Part shown: positions 29,223 to 37,863 of the stretch, in pieces | How the letters are laid out: each line of letters opens with the position of its first letter | How positions within the stretch are numbered: position 1 is the stretch's first letter | Assembly: GCF_900142965.1 (NCBI RefSeq) | Contig: NZ_FRCQ01000009.1 | Location: forward strand, 149,986 to 213,985 | Direction of reading: 5' to 3' | Source of the DNA: Rhizobacter sp. OV335 | GTDB taxonomy: Bacteria > Pseudomonadota > Gammaproteobacteria > Burkholderiales > Burkholderiaceae_C | DNA length: 64,000 nt | Program-made: the position numbers and the translations under genes | Notes under the pieces: generated by a model | Database searches by the model: none | What the model was told of the DNA's origin: nothing | The model's input: only the letters and a program-made list of their open reading frames with translations

Positions 29223-30005
29223 TCAATGCATCGGCTGCTGCCCGCCACGCTGCGACGCATGCCACGGCATCAGCCAGCGTTCGACCCCTTCGATCGCGAG
29301 GAACAGCAGCACGCCGACCAGCGACAGCAGCACCAGCGCGGCGAACATCAGCGGCAGGTCGAAGCTGCCGGTGGCCTTTTGCAGCACGTAGCCGATGCCG
29401 GAGTTCGAGCCGACGAACTCGCCGACCACCGCGCCCACCACCGCCAGCGTGACCGAGACCTTCAGGCCGCTGAAGATCGACGGCAGCGCGGTCGGCAGCC
29501 GGAACTTGATGAACACCTTCCACGGGCTCGCGCCCATCGAGCGGGCCAGGTCGATCACGTCGGCCTCGACCGACTTGAAGCCCTGCACCGTGGCCACCAC
29601 CACCGGAAAGAAGCCGAGCAGGAAGGCCGCGATCACCTTGGGCACGATGCCGAAGCCGAACCACACGACGAAGAGCGGCGCGATCGCGACCTTCGGGATC
29701 GACTGCGAGAACACCAGCAGCGGGTACACGAAGCTCTCGACCAGGCGCGACGACGCGATCCACATCGCGATCGGCACGCCGAACAGCGCCGACAGCGCGA
29801 AGCCGGCCAGCGTGGCGTACAGCGTCGGCAGCGTCTCGCGCAGCAGCATCGGCCCCTCGGCCACCAACTGGTGGGCCACCGACCACGGCGTCGGGATCAG
29901 GTAGGGCGGTATGCGGAACACCCGCACCGCCAGGTCCCACAGCACCAGCAGCAGCACCAGCAGCCAGGCCGGGCGCAGCGCGGGAGACAGGAGCCAGCGT
30001 TTCAT
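29223..30005 (-). CDS. ABC transporter permease (SsuC/TauC type)
   Basis: A 260-residue inner-membrane protein with about six hydrophobic helices. The ATPase-contact loop is in GFKSVEADVIDLARSMGASPWKVFIKFRLP (EAA-type loop with conserved Gly). It is the first gene of the seven-gene operon. ATG 30005 has AAGGA about 7 nt upstream. An operator-like sequence lies immediately upstream at 30019-30038. Confidence 0.92.
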   Translation of the reverse strand: MKRWLLSPALRPAWLLVLLLVLWDLAVRVFRIPPYLIPTPWSVAHQLVAEGPMLLRETLPTLYATLAGFALSALFGVPIAMWIASSRLVESFVYPLLVFSQSIPKVAIAPLFVVWFGFGIVPKVIAAFLLGFFPVVVATVQGFKSVEADVIDLARSMGASPWKVFIKFRLPTALPSIFSGLKVSVTLAVVGAVVGEFVGSNSGIGYVLQKATGSFDLPLMFAALVLLSLVGVLLFLAIEGVERWLMPWHASQRGGQQPMH

Positions 30006-30018
30006 CGTGCGGTCCTTC

Positions 30019-30038
30019 TTCACCGTTTGGTGAATTAC
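30019..30038. promoter_or_regulatory. TetR operator-like site before the ABC/catabolic operon
   Basis: TTCACC-GTTT-GGTGAA is a perfect 6-bp inverted repeat 14 nt upstream of the permease ATG. Read on the minus strand it is TAATTCA-N6-GGTGAA, the same pattern and spacing as the palindrome next to tetR at 30739-30768. Two sites with one pattern argue that the TetR protein represses the operon. Confidence 0.65.
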
Positions 30039-30050
30039 GTCGGTGCGGTG

Positions 30051-30743
30051 TCAGTCCCGCAGCACATAGCCCATCACCACCTCGGTGATGTGCGAGAGGC
30101 GCTCCGACAAGGCCTTGGGCGCCATCAGGTCGCGCCCGAAGATGGTCGACAGCGTGTGGTTGTTCGACAGGTAGAAGTACGCGAGGCCCGCGATCGAGAT
30201 GTAGAGCTGCACCGCGTCGACGCCGCCGCGGAACACGCCGTCGCGGCGGCCGCGCTCGAGCACCTCGCCGAGCGTCTGCACCAGCGGCGAGTTCATCTCG
30301 AGGATGCGGCCGGACGCCTTCAGGTGGCGGGCGCGGTGCAGGTTCTCGCTGTTGAGCAGCGTCAGGAATTCCGGGTGCGCGAGGTAGTGCTCCCAGGTGA
30401 ACGACACCAGCCGGCGCACCGCGTCGGGCGGGCTCAGGCGTTCGAGGTGCAGCTCGCGCTCGGCGTTGCGGATGTCGGCATAGGTCTGCTCGAGCACCGC
30501 GAGGAACAGCTCGTCCTTGCCGCCGAAGTAGTAGTAGATCAGCCGCTTGTTGACGCCGGCGCGCTCGGCGATGCCGTCGATGCGGGCGCCGCCCAGGCCG
30601 CGCTCGGCGAACTCGTGCATCGCGGCGCGCAGGATCTCCTGCTGCGTGCGCTCGGCGTCACGGGTGCGCAGCTCGACGACGTCGGGGGCGGCGTGGGCTG
30701 CGGCGGAGGCGGCGGTGGACGCGGGCGGCGACATGGCGCCCAT
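30051..30743 (-). CDS. TetR-family transcriptional regulator
   Basis: A 230-residue TetR regulator with a RutR-like C-terminal region. The helix-turn-helix is at about residues 34-75: RTQQEILRAAMHEFAERG, then GARIDGIAERAGVNKRLIYYYFGGKDELF. The C-terminal ligand domain is helical and Leu-rich. Start could be 30743 or the ATG three codons later (30734). It precedes the operon starting at 30005 on the same strand. Its own start codon lies in a perfect palindrome (30739-30768) and a matching site precedes the operon, so autorepression and operon control are both likely. Confidence 0.88.
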   Translation of the reverse strand: MGAMSPPASTAASAAAHAAPDVVELRTRDAERTQQEILRAAMHEFAERGLGGARIDGIAERAGVNKRLIYYYFGGKDELFLAVLEQTYADIRNAERELHLERLSPPDAVRRLVSFTWEHYLAHPEFLTLLNSENLHRARHLKASGRILEMNSPLVQTLGEVLERGRRDGVFRGGVDAVQLYISIAGLAYFYLSNNHTLSTIFGRDLMAPKALSERLSHITEVVMGYVLRD

Positions 30744-30768
30744 AATTCAACGCATGGTGAATTATGGG
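30739..30768. promoter_or_regulatory. Palindromic operator at the tetR start
   Basis: CCCATAATTCA (30739-30749) and TGAATTATGGG (30758-30768) form a perfect 11-bp inverted repeat around an 8-nt centre. It overlaps the tetR start codon region and lies in the gap to the convergent-side lipoprotein gene end. AT-rich arms stand out against the high-GC surroundings. Confidence 0.75.
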
Positions 30769-30782
30769 CATCCGGTCGAACC

Positions 30783-32234
30783 CTACTTCGGCAGGCGCAG
30801 CCCCATCAGGCTGTCGATCGCCCCGCGGGTGATCGTGTTCGGCAAGGCCGGTACGATGGCCTTCAGCGACGCCGGGATGGCGCCCGGGTGGACCATCGCC
30901 ACCTGCACCGCGCGCGATTGCTCGTCGAGCAGCACCAGGTAGTAGCGGTCGTCCACCGGGCGGCGCCACACCGGGCCGGCGCTGCCGCGGTTGTTGGCGT
31001 CGATCACGACCCCCTGCTTCATCACCGTCAGGCTGTTGGCGTCGAGCAGGTCGGCATCGGCCGCGAAGTGGTCCATCGTGCAGCCCTTGACGCCGCAGGT
31101 CGAGCCGCCCAGCGAGCCCACCTGGTACGAGCGGATGCCGGTGCTGATGATGTCGCGGTTGCCGTACTGCGTGCCCTGCGATTCGGAGACCACCTCGAGG
31201 ATGTTGATCTGGCCGCAACCGTCGCCGAGCCCGGCGTTGCCGGGGGTGTTGCTGAAGCAGTGGCAGGGGCTGTAGCCCGACCAGCCGTCGCGGTACAGCT
31301 CCGACGGGGCGACCGCGAGCCACGGCGAATCCTCCGCCTTCTCGTCCTTGCCGTCGGTGACGCAGCTCAGCGGCTTCATCGACGCGTCGTCGGCGTAGGG
31401 CATGCCGGCCAGCATCACGACGAGCTTGGAGCCCTTCCAGCCGACGAAGTCGAGGTCGGAGCCCGGGCAATACGGGTCGCTGCCGGGGCCGCACTTGAAC
31501 GGCTTCTCCTGTGAAGCGAAGACGGTGCAGCTGTTGCCGAGCTCGCTGGGCAGCACCTTCGAACCTTTCGGTCCGGAGAAGTGGAAGTTGTACGGCTTGT
31601 CGGGCGTGCGGCGGTCCCAGAACGAGCGGATCGCCCAGTTGCCGTCGTTGGCGTCCAGCGGCTGGTAGACGACCAGCTGCTTGATGCGCAGCGGGCCGTC
31701 GAGCACCAGCCCGAGCTCTTCGTTGAACGGGCTGATCTTGTCGCTGCTGACCTCGTGCTTCGTGCGGCAGCAGGATTCATCGCCCCACGGGAACTTGAGG
31801 ACTTCCGACTGCACGTTGCAGCTCGCGCTGCCGGCCTGGGCCTCGGTGCGGCGGCCCCAGTAGCCCTTGGCGCCGATGTTCGTGAAGGTCAGCGTGCCGC
31901 CGAGCGTCGGCGTGCCGTTGTTGCTCGTCGGCGACGCGGTGTGGGCGGGGGCCTGGGTGTTGCCGAGGTCCGGCCAGGTGTTGGCGGACGGTGCGGGCGC
32001 CGGAGCGGGGCTCGGCGCCGGGGCCGGGCTGGGTGCGGGGCTCGGTGCAGGGGCCGGGCTCGGGGAGGGTGCAGGACTCGGCGCCGGGGCGGGACTCGGG
32101 GCGGGCGCAGGCGCGGGGGCCGGAGCCGGTGCAGCACCGGCGGGCGAGGGTGCGGCGCTGTCGCCGCCACCGCCGCTGCAGGCGGCCAGGGCAGCGGTCG
32201 CGAAGAGGGCGGCCAGCAGGGATGTCTTGTTCAT
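30783..32234 (-). CDS. Secreted Cys-rich lipoprotein, possible TOS1/DUF2401-like wall protein
   Basis: A 483-residue exported protein. The signal peptide ends in a lipobox (ALAAC, Cys19), then a Gly/Ser stretch and a 55-residue Ala-Pro-Ser repeat linker typical of surface-anchored proteins. The mature domain (about 95-480) has many paired cysteines. Segments KGYWGRRTEA, AGMPYADD and above all PCHCFSN...GDGCGQINILEV recall the fungal TOS1-like (DUF2401) family, where a CSCW...GCGELDIFEV motif resembles a GH16 catalytic site. Here the first acidic residues of that motif are Gln and Asn, so activity may be lost or altered. The link is by eye and tentative. No neighbour helps; the ThDP gene is divergent. 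Confidence 0.75.
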   Translation of the reverse strand: MNKTSLLAALFATAALAACSGGGGDSAAPSPAGAAPAPAPAPAPAPSPAPAPSPAPSPSPAPAPSPAPSPAPAPSPAPAPAPSANTWPDLGNTQAPAHTASPTSNNGTPTLGGTLTFTNIGAKGYWGRRTEAQAGSASCNVQSEVLKFPWGDESCCRTKHEVSSDKISPFNEELGLVLDGPLRIKQLVVYQPLDANDGNWAIRSFWDRRTPDKPYNFHFSGPKGSKVLPSELGNSCTVFASQEKPFKCGPGSDPYCPGSDLDFVGWKGSKLVVMLAGMPYADDASMKPLSCVTDGKDEKAEDSPWLAVAPSELYRDGWSGYSPCHCFSNTPGNAGLGDGCGQINILEVVSESQGTQYGNRDIISTGIRSYQVGSLGGSTCGVKGCTMDHFAADADLLDANSLTVMKQGVVIDANNRGSAGPVWRRPVDDRYYLVLLDEQSRAVQVAMVHPGAIPASLKAIVPALPNTITRGAIDSLMGLRLPK

Positions 32235-32518
32235 GCGCGAGAAGGGGCAAGTTGCGGACCACGCCGGCACCTGTCGCGAGGGCCGTCCCTGCGGCCCGCC
32301 AGCCCGCGCGGGCGCTGCGTTCGCGCGACCCATCGGCGCGGCGCATGCGCACCATACGCCAACCCGCAGACTCCGATTGCGTCGCCCGCGGACAGTTCCT
32401 GTTCCTGGTTGCCGCGAATCGTCAGCGCTGCGCTGCGATTCACGCGGTGGCGGCGTCGAACCGGCCCGCGCACAAGGCACACTGGGCGCCTCATTCCAGC
32501 TGGCAGTGCCGCGCCGAC

Positions 32519-34258
32519 ATGACCGACTCCTCGTCCCATTCGCCACGCCCCCCGAGCACACCACGCCTGGCCGGCCACGTGCTGGTCGAAGCCCTGATCG
32601 CCCAAGGCATCGATACCGTCTTCGGCGTGCCCGGCGAGAGCTACCTCGCCGTGCTCGACGGCTTCCATGAACACCGCGACAGCATCCGCTTCATCGCCTG
32701 TCGGCAGGAGGGCGGTGCCGCCTTCATGGCCGAGGCCCAGGGCAAGCTGACCGGCCGCCCGGGCGTGTGCTTCGTGACGCGCGGCCCGGGCGCCACCAAC
32801 GCCAGCATCGGGCTGCACACCGCCTTCCAGGACAGCACGCCGATGGTGCTGTTCATCGGCCAGGTGGCCAGCGACCAGCGCGACCGCGAGGCCTTCCAGG
32901 AACTCGACTACCGGCAGGTGTTCGGCCCCGGCACGCTCGGCTTCGCGAAGTGGGTCGGCGAGGTGCACGACCCGGCGCGGCTGCCCGAATACATCTCGCG
33001 CGCCTTCCACACCGCGCTGCAGGGGCGGCCCGGGCCGGTCGTGCTGGTGCTGCCGGAAGACATGCTGACCCAGGCCACCGACGCGCCGGTGCTGCCGCGC
33101 GCCGAGCCGGCCCACGCCTGGCCGGCACCGGGCGGCCTGCGCGACCTGCGCGCGCTGCTGATGGCCGCCGAGCGGCCGTTCGTGATCGCCGGTGGCAGCG
33201 GCTGGGACGCGGCCGCCTGCGCCGCGCTGCAGCGCTTCGCCGAGAACTGGAACCTGCCGGTCGGCTGCGCGTTCCGCTTCCAGGACCTGTTCGACAACCG
33301 GCACGCCAACTACGCCGGCGATGTCGGCATCGGCATCAATCCGGCGCTCGCGCGGCGCGTCGCCGAGGCCGACCTGGTGATCGCGATCGGCGCGCGGCTC
33401 GGCGAGATGACGACCGGCGGCTACACGCTGCTGAAGGCGCCGCGGCCGCTGCAGAAGCTGGTGCACATCCACGCCGGGCCGGAGGAGCTTGGCCGCGTCT
33501 ATGCGGCCGACCTGCTGCTGCAGTCGTCGATGGCCGCTGCCGCGAAGGCGCTCGAAGCGCTGGCCGCGCCGACCCAACCGGCCTGGGGCGAGTGGACCGC
33601 CGCGGCGCATGCCGACTACGAAGCCAACCACGGCGCCGCCGCGGTGCAGCCGCTCGACATGGCCGAGGTCATCAAGACCATCCAGCGCCTGGCACCGGCC
33701 GACACCGTCTACACCAACGGCGCCGGCAACTACAGCGGCTGGCTGCACCGCTTCTGCCGCTACCACGGCCTGCAGCACGCCGGCCGCACGCAGCTCGCGC
33801 CGACCGCCGGTGCGATGGGCTACGGCGTGCCGGCCGCGGTGGCCGCGGCGCTGCTGTACCCCGAGCGCACCGTGGTCAACATCGCCGGCGATGGCGATTT
33901 CCTGATGACGGGCCAGGAGCTCGCGACCGCCACCGGCTACGGCGCGACGCGGCTGATCAGCGTCGTCGTCGACAACGGCACCTACGGGACGATCCGCATG
34001 CACCAGGAGCGCGAGTACCCCGGGCGGGTCAGCGGCAGCGACCTGTTCAACCCGGATTTCGCGGCGCTGGCCGAGGCCTTCGGCTGGCGCGCGGCGCGTG
34101 TCTCGGACACCGCGGGCTTCGAGCCGGCGTTCGCCGCCGCGCTGGCCAGCGGCCGCCCGACGCTGCTGCACCTGAAGCTCGATGCGAACGTCAGCACCAG
34201 CCGCAGCAGCCTGCAGGCGATCCGCGAGGCGGCGCAGAAGCGCCTCGGCCCGTCATGA
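32519..34258 (+). CDS. Thiamine diphosphate-dependent enzyme, acetolactate synthase-like
   Basis: A 579-residue ThDP enzyme of the large acetolactate synthase/benzoylformate decarboxylase family. The N-terminal Pyr domain has DTVFGVPGESYLAVLDG and the catalytic Glu in CRQEGGAAFMAEA; the PP domain has the metal/diphosphate motif IAGDGDFLMTGQEL ending in DNGTYG. The C-terminal half shows LAPTAGAMGYGVPAAVAAAL. No IlvH-like small subunit is adjacent, so it is more likely a catabolic decarboxylase or carboligase than the biosynthetic enzyme. It starts at ATG 32519; substrate unknown. Confidence 0.87.
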   Translation: MTDSSSHSPRPPSTPRLAGHVLVEALIAQGIDTVFGVPGESYLAVLDGFHEHRDSIRFIACRQEGGAAFMAEAQGKLTGRPGVCFVTRGPGATNASIGLHTAFQDSTPMVLFIGQVASDQRDREAFQELDYRQVFGPGTLGFAKWVGEVHDPARLPEYISRAFHTALQGRPGPVVLVLPEDMLTQATDAPVLPRAEPAHAWPAPGGLRDLRALLMAAERPFVIAGGSGWDAAACAALQRFAENWNLPVGCAFRFQDLFDNRHANYAGDVGIGINPALARRVAEADLVIAIGARLGEMTTGGYTLLKAPRPLQKLVHIHAGPEELGRVYAADLLLQSSMAAAAKALEALAAPTQPAWGEWTAAAHADYEANHGAAAVQPLDMAEVIKTIQRLAPADTVYTNGAGNYSGWLHRFCRYHGLQHAGRTQLAPTAGAMGYGVPAAVAAALLYPERTVVNIAGDGDFLMTGQELATATGYGATRLISVVVDNGTYGTIRMHQEREYPGRVSGSDLFNPDFAALAEAFGWRAARVSDTAGFEPAFAAALASGRPTLLHLKLDANVSTSRSSLQAIREAAQKRLGPS

Positions 34259-34314
34259 CAAGCCCGAGCGGCGCAGAGGGTGAAAGCGTCTGTCAGATGA
34301 CTTGTTCAAGACAA

Positions 34315-34337
34315 TGTCATACCCGCGGTGTCATACC
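34315..34337 (+). promoter_or_regulatory. Direct repeat in front of a membrane-protein gene
   Basis: TGTCATACC occurs at 34315-34323 and 34329-34337, a 14-bp period, 19 nt before ATG 34356. An imperfect related TGTCAGATGAC lies just upstream. Such repeats usually mark a regulator site; the regulator is not known. Confidence 0.45.
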
Positions 34338-34355
34338 AACGATATATTGCCGACG

Positions 34356-34898
34356 ATGAACAAAGTGCTTCCCGTCAATCCCACGCCGGCACCGACGCCG
34401 GCAGAGCGCTGGGTGTGGCGGGCCTGCCTCGCGGTGTCGCTGGTGTGGCTGGCGGTGGCTTGGGCCGGCCAAGCGCGTTGGTGGCCGGGGGCGCTGCTGC
34501 TGGCCTTGAGCCTGCTGCCGCCGTTGCTGCGCTCGCAACGCCGGCAGGTCGCGATGCCGGGCTACGACACGCTGGACGTGAGTCCGTGGGGCCTGGTGCA
34601 CCGCAGCGGCCTGCCCGACGATCCGCAAGAGCCGTCGACCCGGCGCCTGGCCTGGTCCGACATCCGGCAGGTCGACGTGCTGACCACCGAAGACGGCCCG
34701 CTCGGCGAGGACCTGTTCTTCGTGCTGATGACGCAGCCCGACAGCGACGTCGATGCGCTGGCCGTCTCGAACGCGCAGGCGGTGCCGACCAAGTTGCTCG
34801 ATGCGATGGCGCAGAACCTCGGGCCGCTCGATCAGGCGCAGCTGCTGAACGCCGTCAGCACGCGCGAGTTGAAGCGCTTCACGCTGTGGCGGCGCTGA
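34356..34898 (+). CDS. Hypothetical membrane protein
   Basis: A 180-residue protein I do not recognise. Two hydrophobic helices (about 20-38 and 44-58) are joined by a very short loop, followed by a soluble domain of about 120 residues with a strand-rich start (YDTLDVSPWGLVHRS, RRLAWSDIRQVDVLTTE) that looks like a small PH-like beta domain as found in bacterial membrane proteins with the same topology. ATG 34356 is chosen because earlier in-frame codons precede no conserved-looking sequence. It stands alone, facing an AraC-type gene. Confidence 0.65.
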   Translation: MNKVLPVNPTPAPTPAERWVWRACLAVSLVWLAVAWAGQARWWPGALLLALSLLPPLLRSQRRQVAMPGYDTLDVSPWGLVHRSGLPDDPQEPSTRRLAWSDIRQVDVLTTEDGPLGEDLFFVLMTQPDSDVDALAVSNAQAVPTKLLDAMAQNLGPLDQAQLLNAVSTRELKRFTLWRR

Positions 34899-34907
34899 TC
34901 CGAAACC

Positions 34908-35750
34908 CTAAGCCGGCCGCATCTGCTTCAGCCACGCGCCGGGCGACAACCCGGTCGCGCCCTTGAACCGCCGGGTGAAGTGGCTCTGGTCGGCAAAGCC
35001 CACGGCTGCGGCCACCTCCGCCAATGCCCGGCCTTGCAACAGCAGCTTGCGGGCCTTCGCGAGCCGGACCGCGTTCAGGTAGAGGTGCGGCGGCACGCCG
35101 AAGTGCTGGGCGAAGGCGCGGCTCAGGTAGACCCGCGACACGCCAGCCGCGGCCGCGAGTTCACCGATCGACAGGTCTCGATCGGCGTTCGCCCGGATGT
35201 GGTCCCTGACGCGCTGGAGCCGCTTCAGCCCTGCGTGCACCGGCGGCGGCGCGGTTCTGGGCGATTCGCCATGCTGCAGCAGGAGTTGCACGAAAGCCTC
35301 CATCAGCAGCACTTCGCCTCGCATCGATTCCTGCGGCTGGCCGGTCGCGAGGATCGCTCGGTGCAGCGTTGCGGCCGCCTGGGGGGCGTGGACGACCGGT
35401 TCGCGGAAGTGACGGCTGCCCTGGATCCCGGCGGCGCGCTGCAAGACGCCGGGCAGCACGTCCGCCTCCACGTACAGCATGCAATAGCCATAGCCGCCTG
35501 CCTGGCCAGGGAGGCCATCGTGGGCCTGGTCGGGGTTCAGCAGGATGACGTCGCCGGGCACGCTGGTCTGGGTCGTGCCCCGGCAGTTGAAGGTCTGCAC
35601 GCCGCTGCCGGTCAGGCCGATGCCGTACTCCGGATGGCTGTGCCGTTCGAACGCGTGATCGGTGAAATGCGCTCGCATCAGCGTCACGCCCGCGGCGCCG
35701 GCCGGCCGGTACTGCACCCAGTCTGAAGCTGCCGGCGCGTCTGCCTGCAT
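34908..35750 (-). CDS. AraC-family transcriptional regulator
   Basis: A 280-residue regulator. N-terminal cupin sensor: HAFERHSHPEYGIGLT, with VPGDVILLNPDQAHD closing the barrel. C-terminal double helix-turn-helix: LSIGELAAAAGVSRVYLSRAFAQHFG and LAEVAAAVGFADQSHFTRRFKGATGLSPG. This is the type that responds to small hydrophobic or amino-acid-like ligands and often regulates exporters. It is divergent from a GNAT gene, with an EamA exporter gene beyond. ATG 35750 gives the usual length. Confidence 0.9.
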   Translation of the reverse strand: MQADAPAASDWVQYRPAGAAGVTLMRAHFTDHAFERHSHPEYGIGLTGSGVQTFNCRGTTQTSVPGDVILLNPDQAHDGLPGQAGGYGYCMLYVEADVLPGVLQRAAGIQGSRHFREPVVHAPQAAATLHRAILATGQPQESMRGEVLLMEAFVQLLLQHGESPRTAPPPVHAGLKRLQRVRDHIRANADRDLSIGELAAAAGVSRVYLSRAFAQHFGVPPHLYLNAVRLAKARKLLLQGRALAEVAAAVGFADQSHFTRRFKGATGLSPGAWLKQMRPA

Positions 35751-35839
35751 CTCGATGGCCCTTTGCGATTTACAACGGTACAAGACGTCGGCGGCACGCC
35801 TCGTCACAGTGGCAGCTTTCCAGCTTCCTGCCGCAGCTC

Positions 35840-36358
35840 ATGCACATCCGACCCGCGAGTGTCGACGACATTCCCACCATCGAGGCGCTCTATCACGAGG
35901 CGATCAGGTTCCAACGCGAAGGCGGGCACCCGTCCTGGCAAGACCTGGACCTTGCCGTCGTCGAGAAGGACATCGCCGAGCGCTGCCAGTACGCGCTGGT
36001 GCTGGACGGCCAGGTGGCGGGCATCTTCAGCTTCTGTCCGCCATCGCTGATGGACAGCGAGATGTGGCAGGGGCTGGCGCCGGAATCGGCCCGCTACATC
36101 AACCGCATCATCGTCGGGCAGGCGTGGAAGGGCCGGCAGCTGTTCGCGCCCATGCTGGACTGGTGCGAACGCGAGGTGCATCGCCTGGGCCTTGGCGTGC
36201 TGCGACTGGACACCTGGGCACAGAGCACCGGACTGATCCGCCACTACGCCAGGTTCGGCTTCAGGCGGGTGGGGGAGCGCATCACCTCGACGAGCGACCG
36301 ATTGCCACCGCAATATCGCGGCATTCACCTGGTGATCATGGAGAAGCCGATCGGCTAG
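35840..36358 (+). CDS. GNAT-family N-acetyltransferase
   Basis: A 172-residue GNAT acetyltransferase. It begins MHIRPASVDDIPTIEALY; the acetyl-CoA pyrophosphate loop is in RIIVGQAWKGRQLFAPML (a variant of the R/Q-x2-G-x-G/A motif), and LGLGVLRLDTWAQSTGLIRHYARFGFRRVGE is the classical motif B region. The acceptor is unknown. Its stop overlaps the end of the convergent EamA gene by 4 nt. Confidence 0.82.
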   Translation: MHIRPASVDDIPTIEALYHEAIRFQREGGHPSWQDLDLAVVEKDIAERCQYALVLDGQVAGIFSFCPPSLMDSEMWQGLAPESARYINRIIVGQAWKGRQLFAPMLDWCEREVHRLGLGVLRLDTWAQSTGLIRHYARFGFRRVGERITSTSDRLPPQYRGIHLVIMEKPIG

Positions 36359-37257
36359 CGGCTCTTCTTCCAGAGCAGCAACACCACCCCCGCGAGCACC
36401 ACGCCCGCGGCCGTCCACTCGTAGTGCGTGACGGTCTCGCCGGCCACCGCGACGCCCAGCAGCATCGCGATCACCGGGTTCACGAAGGTGTAGCTCGACG
36501 CGAGCCCGGCGCTGGCCTTCGACAGCAGCACCATGTAGGCGTTGAACGCGATCAGCGAGCCGAACACCACCAGGTAGAACCAGGCGCCGACCGCCTTCGG
36601 CTCGGGCGGCCACTGCATCTGCTCGCCGGTGACGGCCGCCAGCAGCAACAGCACCACGCCGCCGCAGATCATCTCGCTGGCGAAGCCGGTCGCGCCGGGC
36701 GCGAGGGGCAGGCTGCGCTGGCTCAACACGCTGCCGATCGACCAAGTGACGCAGGCCGTCGCGATCGCGGCCAGCCCGACCGGCGAGGCCTGGAAGCCGG
36801 CGCCCTGCGTCAGCATCAGCACGCCGGCCAGGCCGACCGCGATGCCGAGCAGTTCGATGCGGCTCGGCACCACGCGCCACAGCAGGTTCAGGCCCGCGAT
36901 CATCAGCGGCACCACCGCGATGAACGCGACCACCAGGCCCGAGCCCACCGTCTGCTCCGAGTAGGCGGTGCAGCCCATGCCGCCGCCCAGCATCAGCGCG
37001 CCGACGACCAGCGCATTGCGCCATTGCACGCGGTTCGGCCACGGTGCGCCGCGCCAGCGCATCCAGGCCATCAGCAGCACGCCGGCGAACAGGAAGCGCG
37101 AGCCCATCTGCAGGAAGGGCGGGAAGCTGACCAGCGCGAACTTGATCGCGAGGTAGGTGGAACCCCAGACCAGCCAGGTGGCGGCCAGGCACAGCAGGAT
37201 CAGCGCCTGCGGGCCGCGATCGGGTTGCACGGCGGCGGTGGGTGATGAAGCGGACAT
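36355..37257 (-). CDS. EamA-family (DMT) exporter
   Basis: A 300-residue inner-membrane protein with ten predicted helices arranged as two EamA repeats. LVWGSTYLAIKFALVSFPPFLQMGSRFLFAG is the first repeat's signature and YTFVNPVIAMLLGVAVAGE the second's, as in YedA-type metabolite exporters. It is divergent from an Lrp/AsnC regulator (123-nt gap), which suggests amino-acid-responsive control. Confidence 0.9.
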   Translation of the reverse strand: MSASSPTAAVQPDRGPQALILLCLAATWLVWGSTYLAIKFALVSFPPFLQMGSRFLFAGVLLMAWMRWRGAPWPNRVQWRNALVVGALMLGGGMGCTAYSEQTVGSGLVVAFIAVVPLMIAGLNLLWRVVPSRIELLGIAVGLAGVLMLTQGAGFQASPVGLAAIATACVTWSIGSVLSQRSLPLAPGATGFASEMICGGVVLLLLAAVTGEQMQWPPEPKAVGAWFYLVVFGSLIAFNAYMVLLSKASAGLASSYTFVNPVIAMLLGVAVAGETVTHYEWTAAGVVLAGVVLLLWKKSR

Positions 37258-37380
37258 GTGGGAACTCGATGCAGAAATCAGGTCGACATCGTACGAAGGC
37301 GTGCGGCGCATTGGAAGGCGAAACACAAGGTCGATCGATGCAACGCATGCTATGTTTGATGGACTTTCGGAGGGTTTGCC

Positions 37381-37863
37381 TTGAATGCTGAAATCGACGC
37401 CCATGACACGCGCATCCTGGCCGAACTGCAGGCCGATGCGCGGCTGACGATGGCCGAGCTGGGCCGCCGCGTGCACCTGAGCCAGCCGGCGGTGACCGAG
37501 CGGGTGCGCAAGCTCGAGGCGGCCGGCGTGATCACCGGCTACCGCGCGACGGTCAACCTCGGCAAGCTCGGCTATGGCATCCGCGCGATGGTGCGCGTGG
37601 GCCGCGCCGAGTACGCGCGGGTCGTGAAGCTGGTGCAGCAGAGCCCGGAGGTGGTCAGCGCCTACAACGTGACCGGCGAGGACAGCTGGCTGCTCGAGAT
37701 CGCGGTGATCGACGTGCCCCACCTCGACGCCGTCGTCACGAAGTTCTGCTTGCTGACCGAAACCTCGACCGCGATCATCCTGAACACCCCGCGCGAGCAC
37801 CAGACGATGCTGCCGCCGCGCCGCGAAGATGTGAAGCCGCCGATCAAGAAAGTGACCGCATGA
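37381..37863 (+). CDS. Lrp/AsnC-family transcriptional regulator
   Basis: A 160-residue feast/famine regulator. The N-terminal winged helix shows [46 protein letters not shown]; the C-terminal RAM ligand domain follows. A TTG at 37381 with GGAGG 6 nt upstream is the start; a nearby ATG is out of frame. It overlaps rraA by ATGA and diverges from the EamA exporter, its probable target. Confidence 0.92.
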   Translation: MNAEIDAHDTRILAELQADARLTMAELGRRVHLSQPAVTERVRKLEAAGVITGYRATVNLGKLGYGIRAMVRVGRAEYARVVKLVQQSPEVVSAYNVTGEDSWLLEIAVIDVPHLDAVVTKFCLLTETSTAIILNTPREHQTMLPPRREDVKPPIKKVTA

